Part shown: piece by piece, positions 17,931 through 25,052 of the stretch | Numbering within the stretch: the first letter of the stretch is position 1 | Layout of the letters: each line of letters opens with the position of its first letter | Origin: Candidatus Methanorbis basalitermitum | Lineage (GTDB): Archaea; Halobacteriota; Methanomicrobia; Methanomicrobiales; Methanocorpusculaceae | Reading direction: 5' to 3' | Length of the DNA stretch: 36,501 bases | Assembly (NCBI GenBank): GCA_031287415.1 | Contig: JAITSY010000010.1 | Location: forward strand, 1-36,501 | Translations under genes and position numbers: made by a program | Notes under the pieces: generated by a model | What the model was told of the DNA's origin: nothing | The model's database searches: none | Seen by the model: the letters and a program-made list of their open reading frames with translations, nothing else

Positions 17931-19534
17931 TAAAACTCAACAATACATATCTTGAACGGCTGATGAAGACGGACATCAAAACGATACGTGACAATCTCCC
18001 GATGATGGGTTCTGAAGTGGAACGCGAGGAGGAGAACCAGACAGACGTGCAGTTCTTCCCAAACCGCCCTGATCTCTACAGTGCGGAGGGAACTGCCCGG
18101 GCAATGCGAGGCTACCTCGGTATTGAAACGGGGCTCCCCATCTATACGGTGAAGCCATCAGGAATTTCATTCTCCATTGATCCACGGCTTGCAGATATCC
18201 GACCGTATCTCGGATCTGCGGTTATCCGCAATGTTCATATGGACAATGCGATGATCGAATCGCTGATGGATCTGCAGGAGTCGTTGCACGGGGCTGTCGG
18301 CCGCGGCCGAAAAAAAGTTGCCATTGGTGTTCACGATCTCGACATGGTGAAGGGCCCATTCTCATACATTGCGGCTGAGCGGTCAACGGCGTTTGTACCG
18401 CTGGATTATGATGTGTCGATGACGATGGACCAGATTCTTGCCGAGCATCCAATGGGCAGAGCCTACGCAAAGATTGTGGAGGGTATGCCACTGTTTCCGC
18501 TGATTCATGATGCAAAAGGAAACGTCTGTTCCTTCCCGCCAATCATCAACGGCGAGCTGACCCGCATTACGGAGGAGACGAAAAACATTCTTCTGGATGT
18601 GACGGGCACTGAACCGCGCGCGGTGATGATTGCTGTCAACATCATCTGTGCGGCGATGGTAGAGATGAGCGCAACGATTGAGTCGGTGGATGTGGACGGC
18701 ACAGTAACGCCGACTCTCGCACCCTCTGTGCGGATGGTATCGGTCCAAGACTGTAATGCTCTTGTTGGCATTGCAATCACTGCAGAGGAGATGAAGGATC
18801 TTTTGGAGCGAATGCGGTTCGGTGCCGAGATTGTGGACACCGATCATGTCCGCGTGACGATTCCATGCTACCGTGCAGATATCATGCATGATCACGATAT
18901 CTATGAGGACGTGGCAATCGCCTACGGCTACGATAAGATTCCGGCTGTCCCGCCGACGACCTTTGCGGTGGGCAAGCCCCATCCGGTACAGGAGGTCTAC
19001 AGCCTTGTCCGAAGTATTCTGGTCGGTTTTACCTACGTTGAGAACACACCATTTACACTGACAAACAGCAACGTCTCCTACAGGATGATGAAACGCCCTG
19101 AAAATCCCGCGGCGCTTCATGTGCTGCATCCAATCAGCGAGGATCAAACAATCATCAGAACAGACATTCTGCCAATGCTGATGGGGTCGCTGTCCATCAA
19201 CCGGTCCCGCGAACTGCCGCAGAGAATTTTTGCCTGCGGTGATGTGGTAGAGAATCTGGTGACATATCCGAAAATTGCGGCAACATCGATTCACCCGGCA
19301 GCCGATTTTTCGGAAATTTATGCAGTGGTTGATGCATTCTGCCGAGTGCTGGCGCTGCCATATGAGGTCAGTGAATCGGTGGATCCAGCATTCATCGATG
19401 GGCGGTGCGGTGATGTATATGTGGATAGGAAGAAGGTTGGCGTGTTCGGCGAAATCTCTCCGGAGGTGCTGGGGGCGTTTGGGCTTGAGCACCCGGTTGC
19501 AGCATTTGAGATGGATCTGTCCTGTTTGCTTTAG
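17921..19534 (+). CDS. pheT: Phenylalanyl-tRNA synthetase beta subunit
   Basis: 537 aa, the usual length of archaeal PheT, which lacks the N-terminal tRNA-binding and C-terminal anticodon-binding additions of the bacterial form. The N-terminus [15 protein letters not shown] and the [20 protein letters not shown] segment of the B3/B4 editing region are clear, and a B5-like DNA-binding fold follows (about 270-345). The C-terminal domain is a degenerate class II synthetase core ending in [21 protein letters not shown]. It begins inside pheS by a 10-nt overlap, so the two subunits are made together. A hairpin 22 nt after the stop probably ends the operon. Confidence 0.95.
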   Translation: MPIIKLNNTYLERLMKTDIKTIRDNLPMMGSEVEREEENQTDVQFFPNRPDLYSAEGTARAMRGYLGIETGLPIYTVKPSGISFSIDPRLADIRPYLGSAVIRNVHMDNAMIESLMDLQESLHGAVGRGRKKVAIGVHDLDMVKGPFSYIAAERSTAFVPLDYDVSMTMDQILAEHPMGRAYAKIVEGMPLFPLIHDAKGNVCSFPPIINGELTRITEETKNILLDVTGTEPRAVMIAVNIICAAMVEMSATIESVDVDGTVTPTLAPSVRMVSVQDCNALVGIAITAEEMKDLLERMRFGAEIVDTDHVRVTIPCYRADIMHDHDIYEDVAIAYGYDKIPAVPPTTFAVGKPHPVQEVYSLVRSILVGFTYVENTPFTLTNSNVSYRMMKRPENPAALHVLHPISEDQTIIRTDILPMLMGSLSINRSRELPQRIFACGDVVENLVTYPKIAATSIHPAADFSEIYAVVDAFCRVLALPYEVSESVDPAFIDGRCGDVYVDRKKVGVFGEISPEVLGAFGLEHPVAAFEMDLSCLL

Positions 19535-19536
19535 GA

Positions 19537-19596
19537 TTTTTTGTTCGTTGCGGCTGATGCCAGCAGATCAGCCCCTGCCGATGTTTTGCTGGCATC
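19537..19596 (+). terminator. Putative terminator after pheT
   Basis: A T6 run follows the stop codon closely (about 19536-19542). The perfect 10-bp inverted repeat GATGCCAGCA (19556-19565) / TGCTGGCATC (19587-19596) lies just beyond. Together they are the likely 3' end of the endA-trpS-pheS-pheT transcript, by T-tract termination with a stabilising hairpin. Confidence 0.45.
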
Positions 19597-19636
19597 CAGA
19601 GGGATGTAAAAAAATCAGAACAGAATTTGCTTCAGC

Positions 19637-19760
19637 TGCATGTCCCTGATAAAGATTAGGCAGGCACAGCTACGCAAACAGCAAACAAGGCTTAGCCTTG
19701 CATCGGTTGGTAATGGGGTAAGCATCCCACCAGATGCGCAATCGTTCCGTTGCCATGCAC
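19637..19760 (+). repeat. Dispersed palindromic element, copy 4
   Basis: The first module is degenerate (TGCATGTCCCTGATAAAG followed by ATTAGG). The second, CAAGGC-TTA-GCCTTG, is intact (about 19687-19701). The third reads GGGGTAAGCATCCCACCAGA followed by TGCGCAATCGTTCCGTTGCC-ATGCA, aligning well with the copy at 9156-9202. It sits between the pheT terminator and the decayed surface-protein gene. Confidence 0.65.
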
Positions 19761-19797
19761 TTTCACCGAAGGCGGGAAAAAAAGATTTGGTTGTGGT

Positions 19798-20440
19798 TTA
19801 GGAAGGGTACGCGATATCGTTCAGGGTGTTGCCGGATATCTCACCGCCGGACATCGTAAACATGTCGCCGTTGTAGACATCCACCTCATCGCCCGCGTTG
19901 CGCTGTTGCCGGCAATTTTGCCGCGGTTCTGCGTGAAACTGAGCTAGCCATTGGCCTGCCATCATAAGCTTGCTACCAGCTAACCGTGAACATGCACACC
20001 GGTCTTATGGAAGGTATTCGCCCCTATCCTATAAATTGTGCAATTGGCATCATTTTTTGCCACGAGAACGATATTCTTGCCTTCAACCACAACCAGAGCT
20101 GCGTCGGCCGCATCGACTACAATGCCACTACCAGTGAGGATGGCATGTAATGAGCCGGATTTAGATACTTCGCGTATGCGGTCCTGGAAGTATAGACAGA
20201 CAGCCTCGTAACCACAGGTTGATTGACAATGAAATTCATCTGCAACGGGAGAGTGAGGTTGTACTCCCTGTCCATGAACCTATCAGTTGCTGTAAAGGCG
20301 ACATTTTTCACATTCTGGAAAAACACAGTCGCTTTTCCTGAAGGGATTTCTTTACCGAAATCGACCTCGAAAGTGCAGTAGATCTATTTGCTGTTGTCGT
20401 TGACGGGTTTTCCTTCTGTGGTGATTTTCCAGTTCTCGTT
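19798..20440 (-). pseudogene. Remnant of a surface adhesin-like gene
   Basis: Read leftward, good protein sequence appears in pieces in different frames. About 20370-20150 gives FTATDRFMDREYNLTLPLQM and a following beta-rich run, interrupted upstream by a TAG after ENWKITTEGKPVNDNSK. About 20165-19985 gives GIVVDAADAALVVVEGKN in another frame. The last piece ends NGDMFTMSGGEISGNTLND before a TAA at 19798-19800. The last segment is the signature repeat (F-M-SGG-ISGNT) of large beta-helical surface proteins of methanogens. No continuous frame links the pieces, so this is a decayed gene. Only the C-terminal part of a much longer ancestor seems to remain. Confidence 0.65.
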
Positions 20441-20461
20441 ATATGCATCATTAACACGTGA

Positions 20462-20698
20462 ACTTTTTGTTTACCTCAGCAATGGCCCAATCAATATCTA
20501 CTGACTGGAATTTTTTGCACAATTCCAGAATTCCAGAACCACGTAGAGAAGAATAAAATCTGCGCTATCAACGTCATGGACCCATTCTACCATAATGAGA
20601 CTGCTTGCAGCAGGGTGTGGGATAATTCACTATTCGACGCAGTAAAGCAGGAGACGAGGAAAAAGACTGCAGATAGTCCTGTAATTTTCATTCAGTGA
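20462..20698 (+). pseudogene. Possible gene fragment, unrecognised
   Basis: From just after a TGA at 20459-20461 the plus strand stays open for 78 codons to TGA 20696-20698. The sequence looks protein-like, for example KNKICAINVMDPFYHNETAC and DNSLFDAVKQETRKK, but the only ATG in frame is at 20576, too late for a normal domain. I do not recognise it. It may be the 3' end of a lost gene, or chance. Confidence 0.25.
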
Positions 20699-20710
20699 AA
20701 AACCGTCTTA

Positions 20711-21943
20711 TTATTTCCGGAGGATGGCAGTGATGTTGGCGTAGTTCAATGCAGTCTTTAACTGCGCATCCTGAATGGAGCCAAGTTGCGGGTCAGCGAT
20801 GACGACGTTATTGCCTGCAGCACTGCGATCGGTGACCCACTGAACGAAACTGGCCCAGTCGTTTGCCGGGGAGTTGATACTCGCAACAAGGCCGGAGCCT
20901 TCTAGTTGGATCGGGGCGAGGATCTTTACGGCGACATCACCAGTACTTTTGTCGATTGCACTGATGTATGGTGGGCTTCCTGCGACTGCATATTGGATGA
21001 CGTTCTGCGAGAGCAGAGTCATCAACTGCGGTCCGCCCGATCCTTCGAAAAACGTGACATCAGCGATCTTCTGATCGTTGATATAGAGCTCGGCTACAGA
21101 AACCTTTCCTGGGCCGTCTGTTTTTGGCTTGAGATAGGAGTTATAGGTGTCTCGGAAGTACTGCCAGTCCTTGAGGAGGACGAACAGAGGCGCATCATGG
21201 TCGCTTGGGAGGTAGCCGATGGAGACGGTAACGGGATTTGCTGCTGGAACAAGGGAGGTGAGGCTGCCGGCCGCTATCTGTGCAATTGCTGCTTCGTACT
21301 GAGCGAAATCATAGAGCAAAACTCTGGACTCCTCTGCAGTGGAAGATGCAAGATTACCGGTGAGCAGTCCAAGCTCGCGTTGGGACTGGATGAACATCTC
21401 GTTACTTGCGATCCAGCGTTCGGTGACTTCGCTGGAGAACATGATGGTGGGGATAGACGCTTTCAGGATGTCAACGGAGTTGATCGTGGTGTTGCCGGAG
21501 ATCACGTTTTGCTTGGCAAACAGCCAATCTGCGGTAAGTTCTGCGGTTTTTCCCGGATAGTCGTTGATGTACTTGTTGCCGAGGATCGTGAGGGCAACAA
21601 TTGAGGTAGTAAGCTCATTGTTTTTCAGCGCCTTGGAATTTGCACCAATCACACAGCAGGTGTGCTGTTTCCACATTCCTTCGGGCGGAAGATCCCGACT
21701 ATAGGAGACAATCTTTCCCATATCACCTTCGACACCGACGGCAATGTAGGGCTGCCAGATGATGTATCCGTCAATTTCTCCGTTTGCAAGAAGTCCGGGC
21801 ATGAAGCCAGCTCCAGAATAGAGAATCTCTACGGTCGGAGTTTTGTTGGTATCTGCCGGCCCGGAAACGCATCCGGCAGCAAAAACCATTGCAGTACACA
21901 CGACAAGAAGACCCACGGCTGCGGACAGATGCTTTTTGTACAT
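20711..21943 (-). CDS. ABC-type solute-binding lipoprotein, NMT1/SsuA-like, halves apparently swapped
   Basis: 410 aa from ATG 21943; the frame extends upstream but without protein character. The signal peptide MYKKHLSAAVGLLVVCTAMV ends in the lipobox AAGC, so it is a membrane-anchored lipoprotein. Residues about 35-200 match what is normally the second half of nitrate/sulfonate/taurine-binding proteins (GAGFMPGLLANGEIDGYIIW, then a helical tail). Residues about 220-400 look like the normal first half (PVTVSIGYLPSDHDAPLFVL, GGPQLMTLLSQNVIQYAVAG, SGLVASINSPANDWASFVQW). The ligand cannot be told. No permease or ATPase gene is adjacent, so it must work with a distant transporter or not at all. 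Alternative: a truncated tandem protein. Confidence 0.75.
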   Translation of the reverse strand: MYKKHLSAAVGLLVVCTAMVFAAGCVSGPADTNKTPTVEILYSGAGFMPGLLANGEIDGYIIWQPYIAVGVEGDMGKIVSYSRDLPPEGMWKQHTCCVIGANSKALKNNELTTSIVALTILGNKYINDYPGKTAELTADWLFAKQNVISGNTTINSVDILKASIPTIMFSSEVTERWIASNEMFIQSQRELGLLTGNLASSTAEESRVLLYDFAQYEAAIAQIAAGSLTSLVPAANPVTVSIGYLPSDHDAPLFVLLKDWQYFRDTYNSYLKPKTDGPGKVSVAELYINDQKIADVTFFEGSGGPQLMTLLSQNVIQYAVAGSPPYISAIDKSTGDVAVKILAPIQLEGSGLVASINSPANDWASFVQWVTDRSAAGNNVVIADPQLGSIQDAQLKTALNYANITAILRK

Positions 21944-22560
21944 GCATCCCTGTTGGCTGACAATGGTATTGAACTCATCGCAGGTACTTGGGGATGGTAT
22001 GATGCCATGTATGTCACTATTCGGGACTTGAAATGAACCAGCAAAGCAGCGGAACCTCACCTGCAGCAGGCAGGCGGCAGCAAATCCTTTGGCTTTGCAG
22101 CTATTATGTAGAACATACGAGACCGGTGTGTCGTTGCGGAGGGCCGCACTCGTGATGTTGCTGCGGTCAATCGTTTTACTTAATGTAGTCACAAAACAAA
22201 TGTACTCTCTGCAATTATTATGCGGATTTTGATACTCTATGTCGACGTGGCCGATTTTGCTGCTACAAAAGTCGCGGCCCAAAAACGGGAAGTGCTGCAG
22301 TCCCACAGGGTTACCACGGCACACGCGCGGCGCAGATTGTACCTGTTGCAACGCGGCGGCGTGCTGCCGCTACCTGCCGAAAGGCGAGGTTCCATTACCT
22401 TGTTGGTTTTGCGAACACAGAAGACAGCACCGGAGGCAAAGCACTACAGCTCGAGGTATCAGGATACGGCAGACGGTAGGCTGTTTGGGGAAAAGCAGGG
22501 AGTTCCATTACTGGTAAACCGAGTGATGATAGCTCTGGCGCACGGTAAAGAGGAGTTTTG
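21944..22560. other. 617-bp divergent spacer with possible coding remnant
   Basis: No intact gene is seen. It holds GC-rich inverted sequences (for instance GCGGCGGCGTGCTGCCGC near 22345-22362 after GTTGCAAC) that resemble the dispersed palindromic elements. Between about 22391 and 22476 the plus strand reads VGFANTEDSTGGKALQLEVS before a TAG, which has the look of an exported-protein C-terminus and may be a fragment. The right end carries the mobA ribosome binding site GAGGAG (22550-22555). Confidence 0.4.
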
Positions 22561-23205
22561 ATGAACAGTGTTCGACTGTCGGCGATGATTCTTGCCGGCG
22601 GGGATGCAAAACGGGTAAAGGGACGCGAGAAGTATTTCTTCTTCTATGATGGATGCTCGTTTATTTCGCGTCTGGTGATGACGTTTTCCGGGATCTGCGA
22701 TGAGATTTTGATTGTTGCAAAAAGTCAAGAACAGGCAAAGCATTTCGCGGGGCTGCCGGTACAGTGCACGTGGGACAAAGTGCGCGGACTCGGGCCGATA
22801 GGCGGGATATCCTCGGGCATTGATGAGGTGAAAGGAGAGTTCGTGTTTGTTGCAGCTTGTGATATGCCGACGATCCGCCGGTCAATTGTGACGTATCTGT
22901 TTGATCACATCGGAGAGTACGATGCGATAGTTCCGGTGTGGGAAGATGCAGATATCGAACCGCTGCATGCGGTGTACCGTGTTTCGGCGGTACGGAAGTA
23001 TATTGAGGAAAATGAGGTGCTGTCGCTTCGCGGTATGGTGGAGTCTCTACATACGCTCCGCGTGGATCCAGAAGGGCTCCGGAAGTTCGATCCGGATCTG
23101 GAGACGTTCCGGAATATCAATACGCTCGATGAGCTGCAGACACTCGGGCCAATTGCAGCAGCATATCAGGAGAAGCACCCTGAACGACACATGGATATGT
23201 TTTGA
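22561..23205 (+). CDS. mobA: Molybdenum cofactor guanylyltransferase (MobA-like)
   Basis: 214 aa. MobA attaches GMP to molybdopterin, giving the MGD cofactor needed by formate dehydrogenase and formylmethanofuran dehydrogenase in methanogens. The nucleotide-binding loop ILAGGDAKRVKGREKYFF is a variant of LAGGxSxRMGxxK. GPIGGISSGI and AACDMPTI (the metal-binding DMP segment) follow as in the family. ATG 22561 is chosen over the TTG one codon earlier because GAGGAG lies 5 nt before it. It stands alone; the convergent rfcL follows after 111 bp. A related NTP-transferase with another substrate is possible because the loop is atypical. Confidence 0.85.
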   Translation: MNSVRLSAMILAGGDAKRVKGREKYFFFYDGCSFISRLVMTFSGICDEILIVAKSQEQAKHFAGLPVQCTWDKVRGLGPIGGISSGIDEVKGEFVFVAACDMPTIRRSIVTYLFDHIGEYDAIVPVWEDADIEPLHAVYRVSAVRKYIEENEVLSLRGMVESLHTLRVDPEGLRKFDPDLETFRNINTLDELQTLGPIAAAYQEKHPERHMDMF

Positions 23206-23316
23206 GAAAAGCTGCACACCTCTGATAGAGGTTACACCCGATACAGTCGGCGGGCGTGCACGTGCATTGCAGGGCAGCGGGTTCCTCTGCCATGAAATAT
23301 TTTCAAAAAGCTGTTT
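23206..23316 (+). repeat. Dispersed palindromic element, copy 5
   Basis: Between the convergent ends of mobA and rfcL lies GCTGCACACCTCTGATAGAG followed by GTTACACCC (23211-23239), with the perfect hairpin CCTCTGATAGAGG at 23219-23231. It is followed by GCATTGCAGGGCAGCGGGTTCC (about 23264-23285), nearly identical to part of the copy beside purF. Confidence 0.7.
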
Positions 23317-24774
23317 TCAGAAGAAATCCAGTGTTGACTGGGAAGGAACTTTCTTTTTTTCTTCTGATTGGGCTTCCTCAGCTTTGGAAAGCGGCTCAAG
23401 CACCGGAACTGATACAGGAAATAGAGATTGTAGCGGGTTTTTTGCGGGGAACTTTTCGAGATCTGCCATGCGAGATTCTTCATGCGTGCACACGACAGCC
23501 TGCTTGGTGGCGGAGATCTTTTTCCTCTTTGTTTCCCTTCCTTTCGCAATTTTCTGTACTTCATTGAAAACAGCTGTTGCTGCGGTTTTATCGTGAAGCA
23601 GGATGGTGAGTTGCTCTGCATCAAGGTCATAGCGCTCGCAAAAGGCAAGCGGGGCATCTGTTGCGAACCGCGAGAGGAGGTCGAGATAGACCATCTGAAT
23701 ATGTGCATCGGGGATGCTGTAGCCTTCACCAAATTTTGCGGCAAGAGTCCGACGCACAGCCTTCTGTTTTTTCGCAGTTCCCATCCGTTTCCATCGCGAT
23801 GGCGGCATGATCCTCGGTCGGAAACCGGCTTCGGCAAATTCTTTTGCGACACCCAAGGTCATCAAGGCAGTTGCATAACGCCAAAGGGTGTAGTACTGGC
23901 ACCGCATGGTTCTGCCAAGATAGATATCAGCACGGGAAAGGGAGGCATATGTGTTTTCCCGCCTGCCTGCATCTGCAACAGCCACTGCGGATTCTTCGAT
24001 CCACTGCATGACAGTGTCGGGTTTTTCCTCACATTCGCGGGAGAGCTTCTGTATTCTGGCATCCGGCACTCCCGCATAGATCCCGGCGACGAGGTCAAAG
24101 ATACTAGCACGCTCATCCTTTTGAGAGACTCTGATGTCTTCTGCAGCAAGGGCTGTTTTGCCGGCGGCTGAGCCAAACAGCATATTGACAGCGGATCGCA
24201 GATCGCCCCCTGCACTTTCTGCAATGACGGCGATGGCGTCGTTTTGGCAGGAAATATGTTCGAGGGCGGAGATCACCCGCATGCGTTTTTCCAGTGTTGA
24301 AGCGGCGATGGCCCGGAAGGGAACGGGATCACAGAATTTTCTGATGGAGTCGACAACGCCGTATGCATCATTTGCAATCAGGATGATTGGTTGCTGCGCT
24401 TCTCTGAGGATGTCAGCGATGGCCCGTGCACCGCCCCGATCCGCATTTCCTTCGAGATTGTCGGCCTCGTCGATGATGATGAGTTTTTTATCTGCACCAA
24501 AGAGGCTGGCGGTAACTGCGGAGTTTCCGGCGATGCGTTCAATGACGGATTTTGTCCGGGCGTCGCTTGCATTGAGTTCAAGGACCTCCCAGTGCATGTC
24601 GCGGGCGAGCGCATAGGCCGCTGAGGTTTTGCCTACGCCAGGTTTTCCGGCGATAAGAAGGGGATGCGAGTCTGGTGTCCAGTTCCGTGCCCATTCCTGC
24701 ATCTGTTTGACAGCGGCGCCGTTGCCAAGAATGTCCGTAAGATGTTCAGGGCGGTATCGTTCTGCCCAGTCCAT
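23317..24774 (-). CDS. rfcL: Replication factor C large subunit
   Basis: 485 aa. RfcL is the large ATPase of the clamp loader that puts PCNA on DNA for polymerases B and D. The start is set at ATG 24774 (MDWAERYRPEHLTDILGN). Walker A is AGKPGVGKTSAAY, Walker B IIIDEADNLEG, and the SSDAR-like NASDARTKSVIERIAG lies between. The alpha-helical collar occupies about residues 240-400, and a charged low-complexity region leads to the C-terminal QSTLDFF. This is a PIP box one residue shorter than the canonical QxxLxxFF. The small subunit gene is not in the window. Promoter sequences should lie in 24775-25052. Confidence 0.95.
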   Translation of the reverse strand: MDWAERYRPEHLTDILGNGAAVKQMQEWARNWTPDSHPLLIAGKPGVGKTSAAYALARDMHWEVLELNASDARTKSVIERIAGNSAVTASLFGADKKLIIIDEADNLEGNADRGGARAIADILREAQQPIILIANDAYGVVDSIRKFCDPVPFRAIAASTLEKRMRVISALEHISCQNDAIAVIAESAGGDLRSAVNMLFGSAAGKTALAAEDIRVSQKDERASIFDLVAGIYAGVPDARIQKLSRECEEKPDTVMQWIEESAVAVADAGRRENTYASLSRADIYLGRTMRCQYYTLWRYATALMTLGVAKEFAEAGFRPRIMPPSRWKRMGTAKKQKAVRRTLAAKFGEGYSIPDAHIQMVYLDLLSRFATDAPLAFCERYDLDAEQLTILLHDKTAATAVFNEVQKIAKGRETKRKKISATKQAVVCTHEESRMADLEKFPAKNPLQSLFPVSVPVLEPLSKAEEAQSEEKKKVPSQSTLDFF

Positions 24775-25052
24775 GATTGATGAATATTTTTTGGATGCGG
24801 GAAGTGATAAACATGAGGGAATCAAAAAAGAATCCTGGCAACAAAAAACCTAGATCCATGCATCTCTTTGGAATGACCACCCGACTCAGCTGCCACCGCT
24901 GCCTGCAGCATCATTTCCGAACACCTGGCATTTCAAGAACTCAGGGATTTCCCACACACCCGCTGCAGAGAGATCTACATTCCGTACGAACACGACAGGT
25001 TCACCGGATGGTGGGATGATTGATGAAAAATGAGCGTTCGCTTTCATTTCGA
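24775..25052. other. Spacer upstream of rfcL with a possible broken small gene
   Basis: On the plus strand the frame after TGA 24874-24876 is open for 48 codons to TGA 25021-25023. It reads CSIISEHLAFQELRDFPHTR and ends EHDRFTGWWDD, which looks like a real protein C-terminus. The preceding residues MHLFGMTTRLSCHRC are in another frame, so if it is a gene it is frameshifted. I do not recognise it. The rfcL promoter must also lie here on the minus strand. Confidence 0.3.

Noticed and set aside
18383-19492. 369-codon open frame on the minus strand
   Set aside because: It lies wholly opposite pheT, is rich in His, Arg and Cys as antisense frames often are, and has no domain.
22220-22561. 113-codon frame upstream of mobA
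   Set aside because: Arg-rich translation through palindromic sequence, no ribosome binding site, no domain.
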